A DNA stretch of 64,000 bases from positions 2,170,001 through 2,234,000 of the forward strand of contig JAPEIS010000012.1 of the NCBI GenBank assembly GCA_029531795.1, read 5' to 3'. This DNA comes from Sclerotinia nivalis (taxonomy: Eukaryota; Ascomycota; Leotiomycetes; Helotiales; Sclerotiniaceae). This document shows positions 23,277-35,331 of this stretch, in pieces (positions within the stretch are counted from its first letter, which is position 1; each line of letters begins with the position of its first letter). The notes beneath the pieces are model-generated. The model did no database searches, was not told the DNA's origin, and saw nothing but the letters and a program-made list of their open reading frames with translations. The translations under genes and the position numbers were made by a program.

Positions 23277-24257
23277 TTACATTGCGATTGATAAATTATA
23301 CAAGACTTCTGATTGATATATAGTTATAATATATACATCTCTTGTTTGTTGTTCTCGATAACGTTTGTTTCGATTATTTGCTTTTTTAACAAGTTTGAGT
23401 TTCTTGCCTTGATCCTTTTGTACAAGGATTATATTATTACTGTTTTTACAAAGGATATAGCCATTAAAGATAAAAGAGGATTCGTCCGAAAGTTGTTCTG
23501 CTGGTTTTGCTTTCAAATTTGTTTTGATCAATTCTAAATTTTCTTGTTCTATAAATTCATCGGTTGCCAGGATCAAAGTGTCATCGGTCTGTATACCTAC
23601 AATACCAAATTTCCGATCTTCCATTGTACGAATGATCAATAAGTATGGATCGTACATGGAAATAATCATATTCAACTTTTCTTGATAATATTTCCAGTAC
23701 ATTGCCCATCAATAAGTTCTTGATTCTGGAATGCTATATAATAGCTTCTTGATCACCATAATCGTATCGGCCGGGAATTTGTGTTTTAACTTTTTAGGCA
23801 AATAAATTAGGATCGTATAGTTCAACACTATTATTGATTACAAGTATACTTGGATTACATTGCGAAGTTATAAGAAGGTTTTCTTTTGTATAAATGATAG
23901 AGCTAACACTACAATCAATCGTTGATTTGATCATTGAATTGTAAACGATTGAATCAAAATCGCTTCTTTCCCTTCATCGTTGTAGACCTGAATCATCAAA
24001 CGCAACTTTTCGTATAAAATATCTGTTGTTTTTCTTTTGATCTCATTAACCAATCGAGAATTGAAGATTTGTTTTTTGTATATTTCAGAATCATAAATTA
24101 CAAATTCGAAAACGTTTTTAGCAATTAATAAATCGATCTTTTGGTTTTGAGAAAGCTTAAATGGTTTTCTGTTGGTTGTAATAATATTAGTCGTATAAAA
24201 TTTGATTACAAGTTTGTAATCATCTTTTTCCTTCTTGGTTAAGTAGATTTCGGTCAA
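23277..24257 (-). pseudogene. reverse transcriptase of copia E4 (two open fragments)
   Basis: 24257-23931 reads EIYLTKKEKDDYKLVIKFY, then LIAKNVFEFVIYD, FNSRLVNEIK and LRLMIQVYNDEGK, which match the N-terminal RT region of fungal copia elements. After stops, 23702-23277 reads MIISMYDPYLLI and FGIVGIQTDDTLILATDEF, which contains the retained TDD catalytic box (copia xxDD). Downstream SFIFNGYILC continues the thumb. A stretch between 23,931 and 23,702 is broken. Confidence 0.85.
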
Positions 24258-24689
24258 ATGAAGTTTATCTTGAATATTTTCTTTAATAAGATAAGAATCG
24301 AGATTTTATATGAAATAATAAGCAATTAATATTTCTACAATTAATATACTTGGATAAACATTTTCTTTTGTTTATATATGGATTATTCGAATAAATGGTT
24401 TCGAATTACCAAAAGCATTTTCAAATCAATTAAGATTCAGAATAAAATCATCAGAAGTATTTTCGGATTGATTATTCGAATAATAATGATTATTAGAAGT
24501 ATTTTCTTTTTTTTAGTTTTCTTTATAGAATAACTTTACAATAATTATACAGAAGTTTGCAGGACTATATAGTATTTCGATTGTACATAAATTTCTATCG
24601 ATAACAATAAATTTGAATAAATTAGTTTAGCTATGTTTTTTTCTTCAAATTTGTATTATTGAATTTAATAGCAAATTTATAATATTATA

Positions 24690-25450
24690 TATAATTGATT
24701 TATTTCAAAATTCTAATACATATTGAATCGATCTTCTAACATGAATCTCCCGAATTTCTTTCATTGCAGTTCGGACAGCTTCAGCTCTTTTCATTATTAT
24801 CGATGTGGAGATATCGTATGGGGTTATTCTTGGGTATACCTCAAAAACCAGAAATATTAGTATTAACCCTTTCGGATTTGCTATATCATTGATAGCTTTT
24901 ACAATCATTTGAAGAATGAATTCTTTGTTTAGCTTTTCATCCTTCAATTCTTTCTGAATAATCTTATACAATCGATATAAGGATATATAATACCGCTCGA
25001 CTTTTCTAATACTATTGTAAACTTCCACTAGGACTTTATACACCTTTATTGATATTATACAAACGTTTTACTTGAATTCCTTAAACAAAAAATTCGTGTC
25101 TGTATTATAAATAAAAGAATTAAAAAAACCTAAATAAATATCAATTTAATACTTTCGTATTGAATTCCAAATAGTTTTCGCAAATATATCTTTCAAGAAT
25201 ATCGCTACATTGTACAAAATAGCTTCATCGATTAAATACAAAATAGATTTTCCATCGATATAAAAAATATCCAAAATTATTGAATAATTGAAATTGATAT
25301 CATTCTTAATTGTGAATCGAAATTGTCTAGATGATTTTGAATATAATTGACAATGTTTATAGAATTTGTTTAATCGTTCGATTATACAAGTATCAATATC
25401 ATATCCGACTTTAGTAAAAATGTTTTCGAATCGTTGTATAGAAGAATAAC
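24690..25450 (-). pseudogene. integrase region of copia E4
   Basis: The open stretch 25043-24705 contains VEVYNSIRKVERYYISLYRL (family xExxxSIGKVERYH, around the catalytic Glu, which is present as E in KVERYY), then QMIVKAINDIANPKGLI and FEVYPRIT. This is the C-terminal half of the integrase core. The N-terminal half, further right to about 25,450, is degraded. It is upstream of RT on the minus strand, as expected for Ty1/copia. Confidence 0.75.
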
Positions 25451-25577
25451 CAAATCGTTGATAAAATTACTGTAATTCAATTTTCATCAAATGATTATAT
25501 AAAATTGATTTCTTTTTCTAATTCAACAACATCCAAAAATAACCCCATTTTCATACAATAGGAATCAATTTCTTTCC

Positions 25578-26027
25578 TTATACAAAAACATTCCTAATAT
25601 TATCCAAAAAGACTTTTATACAATCTATATCTTGAATACAAAACAAAAATAGAATATTGATTGATATAATAAAGAATATTAACAAACCAATCGGAATTAC
25701 TACTTCAATTATACCTTCTGTATCCGTTGATCCTTTTCCGAAACGAATCTTGTATCCGTTTTTCTTCGAACGATCGATTCTAGAAATGATATTCGTACAA
25801 AAGAGAGTTTCCATTTGGTTGTACCCTGCAATAGAGACTCCTACAGCTCCAATATCAAGCATTATTCCTTGAAACACACCAATTGCATACCTTCCATCTA
25901 AAGTAAAAACTTCATTAGACTCCTCGTACGAATCAACTAATTCGTCTTTTCCTATAAGAACATATACAAATACTTGATTGCTTAATATTTCCACAATCTC
26001 ATATCCATTGATCTTTCCTACTTCCAC
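25578..26027 (-). pseudogene. aspartic protease region of copia E4
   Basis: A 149-codon open stretch containing FQGIMLDIGAVGVSIAGYNQ, where the family has a D-T/S-G-A active site. Here it reads D-I-G-A, so Thr is replaced by Ile (ACN to ATN, C-to-T). Downstream NGYKIRFGKG and a hydrophobic FFIISINILFLFCIQDID correspond to the flap and C-terminal protease parts. A good match to copia proteases by block order. Inactive as read. Confidence 0.75.
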
Positions 26028-26245
26028 AAAGAATGATTCTCCTGATTTCTCGTTATCATAATCATCATCTATATCGTATATTAAAGCGAATTTTACTTTC
26101 TTATCCTTTGATTTATTGATTGAATCGTCCTCCTCAGAATCAATCTGAAATTGATTAAATTGCTTCTAAGAAATTTCATTTTCAATAAGAAAATGATTAT
26201 ATACTTTCCGTCTTTTATCTAATAGATAATCTTTCATCTAATGAT

Positions 26246-27431
26246 CTATCTTTCTGTAAATAAAACAACCTTCCTTCTTCCATTTCGTACATTCTTCAAA
26301 AGATCGTCGATACGAATTTCTTCCATATATAGAACCTCTACTTCGAAATCTGTACAATGAACAACCCCGAGAAGAATAGTTCCTTCATCCTCGGATATAT
26401 ATACGATCCATCCAGAATTGATGCAACTCGTTATCTTCATTATCATTATCTTCATTCTGAAAATATACAATCGAAGATAATTCCTTTGTATGTATAGCAA
26501 ATCCAATTGAACTTCTAAACTCTATATACAATCTTTCGTATAATGTTGCTGATTTCAATAATGCACTTATATATTCTCGTACATCACAACAAACGTTCAA
26601 TATTTGATCTCTTAAACTCAACTCAGTTTGATAATCGTCAATAAAACCATTTTGTAATATACAAAAAGTTATAAATAGTATTTCGAAATTCTCTAACAAA
26701 ATTTTCTCTAGATTTCTTTATACAATTATTGATAAAATTATCATACATCATTTTGTAAAATATTTCTGCCTTCTTTCTTCGATTTCGAAATACATTTATA
26801 TAATTTTGATCATTAAATCGAAATTTTGATATCGTCCAAAGATTTTATCATAATAGAAATCGAAAGTCTTATCTTGCAACATTATTGAAAACACAAAATG
26901 ATAATTTTCTCGTACAATGCCAACCTTCCTACAACAATCATAAAATACTTATAATTTGAAATTCAAAAAATCGTACTCTTCATTATTGTATTTCTGATTG
27001 CTAAATCCGTATATCTTTATTAAATCTGCAAGAAGTTTCGATGTATTCGTACAAGGCAGTTGTTCTTGTAGATTCGTTGCAGATGGTTCAGTATTTGATA
27101 AATATGAAGCATTGAATCGAGAAAATGATTATGATTCTTCTGAAACTCTGATTGAAGGTGGTACATTTGGAAGTACAATTCTGTATTGTATTTCGATCGA
27201 TGATAATACGACTTCTGGTTTGATTATATTCGTACAGTGTATTGTAGTTCCAATTAACATATTAAATTCGATAGGGAAATCCGTTACGATTTGAACATGT
27301 TCTTCGAGGATATTGTCCGATAATTCTTTGAATTCCTGTAGAGCTTCTGTGAGTCGTTTGGTATATCTAGTTTCTATCGCCGATTTCATATACACATAAT
27401 ATCGTATCAAATATATACAAAGAAATTTCAA
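26246..27431 (-). pseudogene. gag remnant of copia E4
   Basis: Open stretches at 27431-27129, 26699-26385 and 26506-26246 lie between the 5' LTR and the protease. The fragment 27431-27129 (TRYTKRLTEALQEFKELSDN) and 26699-26385 (TFCILQNGFIDDYQTELSLR) look like parts of a helical Gag. Identified mostly by position. No zinc knuckle was found. Confidence 0.55.
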
Positions 27432-28112
27432 ACAAATATAGTTTTCTAATTTGAATATATCTTCTATCCAATCTTCGAAGAATTCAACGAATTCACACCA
27501 TAAGCGTTCTCGTACGTAACATCTATCTTGACAACCGACTATCTACATTATAATATATATATTAATTCTTCCTTCTCGAAGTTGTATAATATCATTTGAA
27601 TAAAGATCTAATCTTCATCCTTCGATTTCGTATATAATATTATCAAGGATTGAAAACATATTGAAAGAATAGAATTTTCAATAAAAAAATTGATAAATTT
27701 TCAATATAAATGATAAATCACGATAATTTTTCGATGAATTTTCAAATAAAAGAATAAATTAAATGAAAATAGAAATAAAAATAAATAAATAAGATCATAC
27801 AAAGTATTACTAAATATACGAAATGCATGATGAACACAAATACACTGTTCCTTTGAAAATCGCTATAAATTATAATCAACTATAGTATCTTCGAAGACTT
27901 TCGTACCTTTTGATCACAAATTGTATTCAATTAACAATCATTAGCATATAGAAAAACAGATAATACAATTTGACCACAGATTAGAAAGTCAATTATACGA
28001 AATCTCAATACAGATGAGATCTGAAATCTCCTTTCGTCTTTCTTCGTACACCTCTTCTATTCGTTCCTTGCTGTTCTGTAATTGACAAGTAATCCGGTCA
28101 ACCACTGATCAG
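27432..28112. other. E4 5' leader region
   Basis: 680 bp between the 5' LTR and gag on the minus strand. AT-rich, no gene recognised. A GC-richer patch near 28,020-28,110 adjoins the LTR and would hold the primer binding site. Confidence 0.4.
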
Positions 28113-28258
28113 TATTGGAAAGATAGGGGATAACAACGATATTCAAATTAGATGAATAATATTGTATTATATAATGAATTGTTTTTCTTCTAAGGTTCTC
28201 TCCATACAAAGAGGTTATATATCAAGATGGGGTAACAACACGTGACCATGTTCCGACA
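28113..28258 (-). repeat. 5' LTR of copia E4
   Basis: + strand TATTGGAAAG to GTTCCGACA (first G changed to A), 146 bp, paired with 21458-21603. TSD GTTCC at 28259-28263. Confidence 0.9.
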
Positions 28259-28318
28259 GTTCCTTTTGTAGAAATATAACTCTTCGAGCTATATCTTATT
28301 AATAAAAGTGATTCCTGT
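28259..28318 (+). repeat. 3' LTR of E3, second piece
   Basis: 60 bp continuing the E3 LTR after E4. It begins with the E4 TSD GTTCC, contains CGAGCTATAT and AATAAAAGTG, and ends with CCTGT (28314-28318), the target of E5. It resumes at 35332. Confidence 0.9.
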
Positions 28319-28481
28319 TGTTACGGATTCATCTCCCTTCATCTGTACATGATCATATATGCCTTAGGCATATATACATACACTTACTTCTATATAGTCA
28401 GGTTACTTTTTTGACCTTCTTTCTTTCTTTGTAGTACAATTATAGATCAATTCTATATATACCTTTTCCTTTGCTATAATA
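28319..28481 (+). repeat. 5' LTR of E5
   Basis: 163 bp, TGTTACGGATTC to TTGCTATAATA, pairs with 35169-35331 and 5055-5217. It contains the palindrome TATATGCCTTAGGCATATA near 28,357-28,375. Confidence 0.9.
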
Positions 28482-29340
28482 GTTTGTACTATTCTTTCAA
28501 AGACTTTGTCACTTTACGAAGTGATTTGATTTTGCTAAATCATTTGTAGGCTTCTATATCTGTTTTCGATTGCTTTTGTATCGTTGTAATTCATCTGTTT
28601 TTGTATAATTGTATTTCTTATCTGTTTTTGTATAGCTTTTTTATTTGTTTTTGTATAACTTTTGATCTCTGATTGTTTCTATATGATTATATTTATTTGC
28701 AGACTTCTATATTTGTTTTTGATTGCTTTTGTATGATTGTATTTTGTATATACAATTGTAATTCTTTTTACAATGATTTTTGGTTCTATATTTATTGGTA
28801 ATACGATTCCTATTTCTATCGAAAGAATTCGTATTGGAATCCAACGAGTCTTTGGTTAATAGTCTATTATTATATAAATCCTAACAGAATTGGATATTCC
28901 GGTAACATCAAATCTTATTGTTGGTTTTGACAAACAAATTGTTTATTTGAATTATGTTTTCTTTATTATCGAAGATTGCTTTATTATTCAAATTATTTAT
29001 ATTGTTATTCAAATAAATAAGATCGAAGAATTCAAAGCGGAAATGGTTGAGTTTCTTTGTATCTTGATTAATAAACAAATTTAGTTGGATACTGATAGTA
29101 TTACTATTAATTAGAAATCAACCATTCTTTATTAAATTCAGAAGGATTTGTTTGTTTTTAAAAACGAAAGATTTAATATTCTTATTTGTTAAAAGAATTA
29201 TCAATTCTGAAAGTTGGATTTGCAACTTTGTTGGATAATCGATTTATAATTTTTTGTTTCCGAATAAAAGAAGATTAATTATACTATTAATCTTTTTGAT
29301 AATCAAATGTAATAAAAATACATTACAAATATCACTAGAT
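28482..29340. other. E5 leader with T-rich short repeats
   Basis: About 860 bp between LTR and gag. From 28,540 to 28,750 it contains loosely repeated units of the type TTGTTTTTGTATAATT. The mirror-image CAAAAACAAT units occur in copy A at 4,790-4,990. The open frame at 28890-29084 is not recognised with confidence and may belong to the Gag N-terminal region. Confidence 0.45.
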
Positions 29341-30060
29341 TTGTTAACGATCTCATTTGTTTCGATTCTACTGCTTTGTTTTTGATCAAATTGAACAAAT
29401 TATATATCTCTATGGATATTAAAAGAGAAGCTTCGTTTAAATTCGATAAGCTTTCTATAAATTCAAAAAAGTCCTTTTCGGTTTTCTTCTTTATATTATC
29501 TTATCTGGTTAATTTTTGCTACAAATTTGATTGCGAGATTGTTAATGTAATAAAGCAAAAGATTACTATTTCTTTTCGAACTTTGATTATTAATGATTCG
29601 AATCCCTGTATTGCTAATAATGTTAATAATTAACAAAAGAAATTCTCTATTTGGAATCAGAATTTTTATAACGTCGAATATTATAATAAAAATTCTGATA
29701 ATGCATTTATTATTGATAATGATAACTCTATAAATTTCGATATAATAAAGTAAAAGGAATAACAGTAAAAGAATTAACAAAATAAAAAAAATAAATTTAA
29801 TTTTATAGTTTCTTGTAATTATTGTAATAGGATCGATTATTTTTAGATTGATTGTTATATTATTTATAATATTAATAATAATCTTCTTTCTAATAAATAG
29901 ATTTCTATTAATGCCTTTTCTAACTATAATATCGCTGTCTCAATTAATCTAGCCCTTATTCAATATACTGCCGTTCCGGTTTTCCGAAACGTTAATAAAT
30001 CTAATAATAGTTGCGGTGGATTTCGAAAAGGATATATTGGTAATTGGATACAAAATTAAC
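29340..30060 (+). pseudogene. gag and zinc knuckle remnant of E5
   Basis: The open stretch 29376-29633 carries FLIKLNKLYISMDIKREASF and LVNFCYKFDCEIVNVIK, a helical Gag segment shared with copy A. After stops, about 29,808-29,850 reads CNYCNRIDYF, a stop, IDC, a C-x2-C-x4-H-x4-C knuckle with His changed to Tyr (CAC/CAT to TAC/TAT). Non-functional. Confidence 0.7.
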
Positions 30061-30470
30061 AATATCTGAATCAAATATAATAGTAAAGTTATATTGAATC
30101 AAAGAAGATTGTTTTTATATTTGGTTTAGTTAAGAAAAATCCCGAATAGAGAAAAGATTAATCTTTGCGAAAAATCGTTTATGAAGAAATATTAAAGGTA
30201 AGAAGGTAAACCGAGAAATAAATAGATATAAATCATTATAATTCAACTCTATAAATAACAAATCTTTATTCGTTAAAATCATTATATTTCTTGTATATAA
30301 AAATCTTTTTATTGTTATAAATTTCATTAATAATAGATGCTTCAAAGAAATCTTCGCTGATTGTTCTTTTGTCCTCAAATACAATATTGAAATACAATTC
30401 TTATCTTTTCCTTACGAGCTTCGATTTGCCGATAGAAAGATCACCGATAAAATTATAGAATATTTTGTAA

Positions 30471-30683
30471 TATCACGGAGGCAGCAGACAGGATAACAGA
30501 AATCACTTTTATTGATAAGACGTAGCTCGAAGAGCTACGTTTCTATAGAAGGAACGGTTCCTTAAATACATTTATGTGTAGCGCTAGCCCCGACCGGGGC
30601 TAGTCTACACTTATCCGAGGTCCGACTCCTATGGGTCGGAACCCGAGCGGTCTCCGTATACCATATACGGGGACCCCGTGACA
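30471..30683 (-). repeat. Solo LTR of E3 family, 213 bp, clean and hairpin-rich, TSD TGTAA
   Basis: Flanked by TGTAA at 30466-30470 and 30684-30688. The matching uninterrupted sequence in copy A (about 3,050-3,090, minus strand) shows the empty site with a single TGTAA. The LTR is 213 bp, as in E3. On the minus strand it reads TGTCACGGGG to CCTCCGTGATA. It carries clear hairpins: GTCCCCGTATA with TATACGGAGAC, CTAGCCCC-GGTC-GGGGCTAG inside GTGTAG/CTACAC, AAGGAA-CCG-TTCCTT, and ACGTAGCTC-TTC-GAGCTACGT. An AATAAA follows the last one. It keeps high GC inside a very AT-rich host. Confidence 0.95.
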
Positions 30684-31599
30684 TGTAATAGAAATCATTA
30701 TAAAAAATCATTATAAGTATTGATCTTTTTATATTATTTAGTTTTCATCAAAAACACTATTAATCTTTAGTTTATTGTAGTTGTAATATTACAATCCTAC
30801 TATTAATTGAACGGAGATAAGTTTAACATTTTTTTCAAATTATTGTATTTCCAATTGTTCAATATATTATAATTCAAAGTCAATTATCGCATCAACGATT
30901 CTATTTTCGGTTAAAGAATAAGAGAATCTAGCAAAAGTTATTCTACAATAGATTATCGATGCTATCGAATTTTTAAATAAATTCTTTATTGATTTTGATA
31001 TAAAAGTTAAATATATAGATTATAAGTATCGTTCTCTTTATATCGAGGATTGTTCAAAAGATGATATCGATTCTTTATTTATTTAAATGTTTTTTATTTC
31101 TAAAGGAGTTTTTTATAAAAAACCTTTTATTGAAAAGATATCAAACAAGGGTTATATATTACAATCTGACGATTCTTCTATTGACCTCGAATTTCAATAA
31201 GATCTGATATCTGATATAAATCATTATCGAATAAAATATTACAGAGAATCAAATAATCAGATATAAATGATTTTCAATTGTTTATATCCAAAATTGATTT
31301 TGAAGATTATAAATTGATATCGTTTTATTCATAATCCAAAAAACTGTTTGTTTTCGTTTTCTATTGGAGAACTTTTTATATTTGTTTACAAAAATACAAA
31401 CCCAAATATAAATGATATTCATTGATTACAAGTTTCTAATTTTGTTTTGTTTTATCAATAAAATAATATTCGGGTTATCCGATTGATATAGGATAAGTTA
31501 AATACTATATAAAAAATTGTTAAACAAAATCATCTATAATAGACTACATTGTTCTCGATATTCACAAAAAAGGATTTTCGATCGATTTTACAAAGGTAA

Positions 31600-32560
31600 A
31601 GTAATATAACAAAGATACTCTCTAAAACTCCATTACAATTTTATAATTTTATATACGATTGCTATAAACTACTCCATCTATAGAAGATCTCTAAAACTAA
31701 TATCGATAAATTTTTAACCGATAAACCTTTCTTTAATAATGATCAAATACAATAAAGGTTTTTTATATAATTATAAAATAAACTTCTCACTTTTTTTTTT
31801 ATATTATACAGATAGACTATCATTTTGCCGAATTTGGGATTACAAAATTGAATTGATATTTGATAAAAAACTATCTTATTTTAAAAATCGTTCTTTATCG
31901 TCAATAGAGTTAATGATAATATATAAATAATTCGATGATAATTTCTCCAAAAAGTTCATTCGGGAATCGAAATTGCAATACGCCTCTTCTTTATTATTGA
32001 TTATCAAATTTGAAAAAGGGGTTTGTATCTATCAAGATTATCGAGGATTCAATAATATTATCATAAAGAATCGCTATCCATTATCTATTGTTTACAAAAT
32101 GCTAAATACTTTCTATAATACAAAAATTTATATCAAACTTGATATCATTATAGTGTTCAACAAATTGCGAATCGTTGAAAAGAATGAATAGAAAACTATA
32201 TTCATTATTCGTTTTGATTTTTTTGAATCTTTAGTTATGCCTTTCAATCTTTGCAATATATTTGTATCATTTCAATATTATATTAATTATACGTTTTTCG
32301 ATAAATTGAATAAGTATTGTATTATATATTTCGATGATATCTTAATTTACTCTGATAATCCTGTAGAGTATAAGGAGTATATTCGTTAAGTAATTCAAAA
32401 GCTAATAGATACTGGATTACAGATTGATATTAACAAATACGAATTCGAAATTACAAAGACAAAATATCTGGATCTTATCATTATAATCGAAGATATCGAA
32501 ATAGATCAAGAAAAGATTATAATTATTATATTTTGGGAATTGTTTTTATGTATAAAGGAT
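31600..32560 (+). pseudogene. reverse transcriptase of E5
   Basis: 31973-32191 reads IYQDYRGFNNIIIKNRYPLS and KLDIIIVFNKLRIVEKNE. After a stop, FDFFESLVMPFNLCNIFVSF-like sequence and YCIIYFDDILIYSDNP follow, so the catalytic box is YFDD with both aspartates kept. TKYLDLIIIIEDIEIDQEK continues to about 32,520. The same blocks occur in copy A (1236-1799, minus). Upstream, 31739-31930 is the RT N-terminal part. The frame is interrupted by stops. Confidence 0.85.
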
Positions 32561-34150
32561 TTATAACGATTTCTTGGCTTTGTCAATTTCTATTAGTGTT
32601 TTATAAAAGATTTTTCAAAGATTTGTTGTTCTTTTAACGATCTCTTATAGAAGAACATTATATAGGATTGGATTGCAGATTATATAAAGATTTTTGATGC
32701 TTTAAAAAAAACTTTTACAATAGCACCGATTTTGGTATACTTCGATTACAAACGAAAAACTATTTTGGAAATCGATACTTTCGATTGAACTTTAGAAGGA
32801 ATCCTTTTGTAATACAATGATAATAATATTTTGTATTTAATTGTTTACTTTTCATCTAAATATATAATAACGAAATACAATTATAAGATTTATAATAAAG
32901 AATTATTTGTTATTATCAAAACAATAGAAAAATAATATCCGAAGTTTTAGAGTTTATAAAAGGAATTCGAGATTCTCATTAATTACAAAAACCTCGAGTA
33001 TTTTATAATTACAAAAACTTTCAATCAATAATAGATATAATAATTCGAATTTCTATCTCAATATAATTTTTGTATAATTTATCGATTAGGAAACAAAACT
33101 ATTAAATTAAACACACTAAATAGAAAATACGAAGATCGATTATATCGCTTTGATTCAAACGATGAACATCTAAAGAATCGAAAATGTATTGTTCTTCTCC
33201 AGAATCGTTTTGATACTGATTTTTATAAGGATTTGATTGGGTATATCAATTTGATATCGATAGAGATAATAATATTATTCCATAATCAATCAATTGATGT
33301 TCTAATCGATATAATGTATACTAAATCCGATATCGCAGATTCATTCATTTTTACTTTTAATAATTCATCGATAATTAAATAACCAAAAAAACATTATAAT
33401 ATTCTTCAAATCGTTATATAGAATTGTTCGATTCAAAATAATAGAATTTATTATCGGAATAAACTTTGGATTCCATTAAACAATGAATTCAAACTTCAAA
33501 TTATCTATCAGATTCATTCTTCTAATTTTGCCAACTATCCTAATCGAACTAAAACGATTGATCTTGTTTTTTGTATATATTGATAACTTAATATACATTT
33601 AGAAATCGCATCCTATATAAAAACCTACGAATTTTGTACTTGTATTAAATTATCTAAATCGATACCTTTCAGATTTTTGAAATCGTTATCTATCTTTTTT
33701 TATATATAATCTGATATCTCAATCGATTATATTATATTACTTCCAGATTGTATTCATTATAATTCTATCTATAAATATATCTTGATAATAATCTGTAAAC
33801 TAATCAAAATGAGATATTTCATCGATATATATATACTAACAACAGAAAAACTAATTGATATTTTCATTAATTGTATTTATATACTTTATAAACTTCCGGA
33901 TAATATCATTTCCGATCGAGAAATATAATTTGTATCAGGATTCTGATTACAATTCTTAAAGTAATTAAGAGTTACCTTAAAGTATTCTTCAGTTTTTCAT
34001 TCTCAAATAGATGATTAAATTGAATATATTAATTCGATTCTAGAATAATATTTATAAGCTTTTATTAATTACTATTAAAACAATTGATTGGATTAATTAC
34101 CTTTAACCGAATTTGTATCCAATAATATAGTTTCTAAAACGATTAATTGT
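32560..34150 (+). pseudogene. RNase H and integrase remnants of E5
   Basis: About 32,740-33,100 carries RNase H blocks, including DYKRKTILEIDTFD (family xETDASDxA, Ala/Ser positions changed) and FNYKNLEYF-like sequence. About 33,440-34,150 contains integrase remnants, including IYQIHSSNFANYPNRTKTID (family YHDxxxAGHPGxxKT) and further core pieces. Many stops; boundaries approximate. Confidence 0.65.
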
Positions 34151-35168
34151 TCGTCTTTCTTTACCAATTATAGCTTTAACCTATACCTAGATATTGAACC
34201 TAGTAAACCTTATCCACCGGATATAACTCTAATATAAAAACAGGAATTCTTTAAAAGAAATCGGATTACGAATTGTATAGAATATATCTTGAAGCAATTT
34301 TGCGTTTTTGTATAGCAAACAATTGTTACTTATAAGGATTATACTAATCATTATTGTTCTAATTCATTTCATTACATAATCAGTTAGAAAGTCTACATTA
34401 ATATTAAGAATATAAAGATTTTGTATAAAACAAAGAAACTAAATAATAAATAAATCAATTTTTACAAGATTATTAAAGTTTATCTTCATATTTGTTTTAT
34501 TCAATTATCTAAGAATATTAAAATCTTCTTTGTTTTCCATTATTTTCTTTTACTTTTAATTTATATTAATCCTCATTTCCCGATTCAAATAATAATTAAC
34601 GAATCAGAATTCCTAACTATACAAAACAAAGTTTTGAAGCAAAACAACGATGAAAATAAGTTTATTCAAAAATGAATATTTAAAAGAATTCTAGATAATC
34701 ATAATGAAAATAATCATTATTATTTAATCAAATAGAAATATTATATATCAACTTGATAATCGATTAATAATTTAAAAGATAATAAGAAAGTTTTTATCGA
34801 ATATCATCGCCTTTACTCAAAAAAACCAAAACTATTAACTTAGATCCTAAAACACTCCGACACTACTATATTGAAACCGAAACCATAGAATTTACAACCG
34901 AAATTACACAATACGATTACCACACCTACTCTACAAAAATCTACTTACATCAAAACTATTCATTTCATTTAAAGATATATTATATATTATTACAATTGAA
35001 AATATAATATTTGAATTATTATATATTAAAGAATATAATATCATTAAAGAATATTATACATTTTTATTTAGAGATCTAATTAAAGAAAAAGATCTATATT
35101 TTTTCTTTATTTTTCTTTATTTTTTAATACCCATTTAAGATCAAATAGGTTTCTTGAAAAAAGGATAC
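34151..35168. other. E5 3' tail, AT-rich
   Basis: Continues pol C-terminal remnants to about 34,830, then AT-rich sequence with no recognisable coding region up to the A/G-rich tract (GAAAAAAGGATAC) just before the 3' LTR, which would be the polypurine tract. Confidence 0.45.
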
Positions 35169-35331
35169 TATTACGGGGTTATCTCCCTTCACCTATATAT
35201 AATCATATATACCTTAGATATACATATATACATTCATTTCTATATAATCAAATCACCTTCTTAACCTTCTTCCTCTTCTCGTAATGCAATTATAAATCAA
35301 CTCTACATATACCTTTTCCCTCGCCGTAATA
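35169..35331 (+). repeat. 3' LTR of E5
   Basis: 163 bp, TATTACGGGG (first G to A) to CGCCGTAATA, followed by TSD CCTGT at 35332-35336. Confidence 0.9.

Larger units (their letters stand above)
21458..28258 (-). mobile_element. Ty1/copia retrotransposon E4, full length, RIP-degraded
   Basis: 6,801 bp bounded by 146-bp LTRs (21458-21603 and 28113-28258), with GTTCC duplicated at 21453-21457 and 28259-28263. On the minus strand the domains run gag, protease, integrase, RT, RNase H. Integrase before RT identifies Ty1/copia. Protease (25578-26027), integrase (24705-25043), RT (23277-24257) and RNase H (22641-22907) are all recognisable but broken. It is inserted in the 3' LTR of E3. A + strand cysteine-rich ORF lies between RNase H and the 3' LTR (21915-22391). 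Confidence 0.92.
28319..35331 (+). mobile_element. Ty3/gypsy retrotransposon E5, full length, RIP-degraded
   Basis: 7,013 bp with 163-bp LTRs at 28319-28481 and 35169-35331 and CCTGT duplicated at 28314-28318 and 35332-35336. It includes a 218-bp solo-LTR insertion, so the original was about 6.8 kb. Order: leader, gag (about 29,340-30,060), protease region, RT (31,970-32,560), RNase H and integrase (32,750 to about 34,150), then a 3' tail. It is the same family as copy A, which lies in the opposite orientation at the left edge. It is inserted in the E3 3' LTR. No intact ORF remains. Confidence 0.9.
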
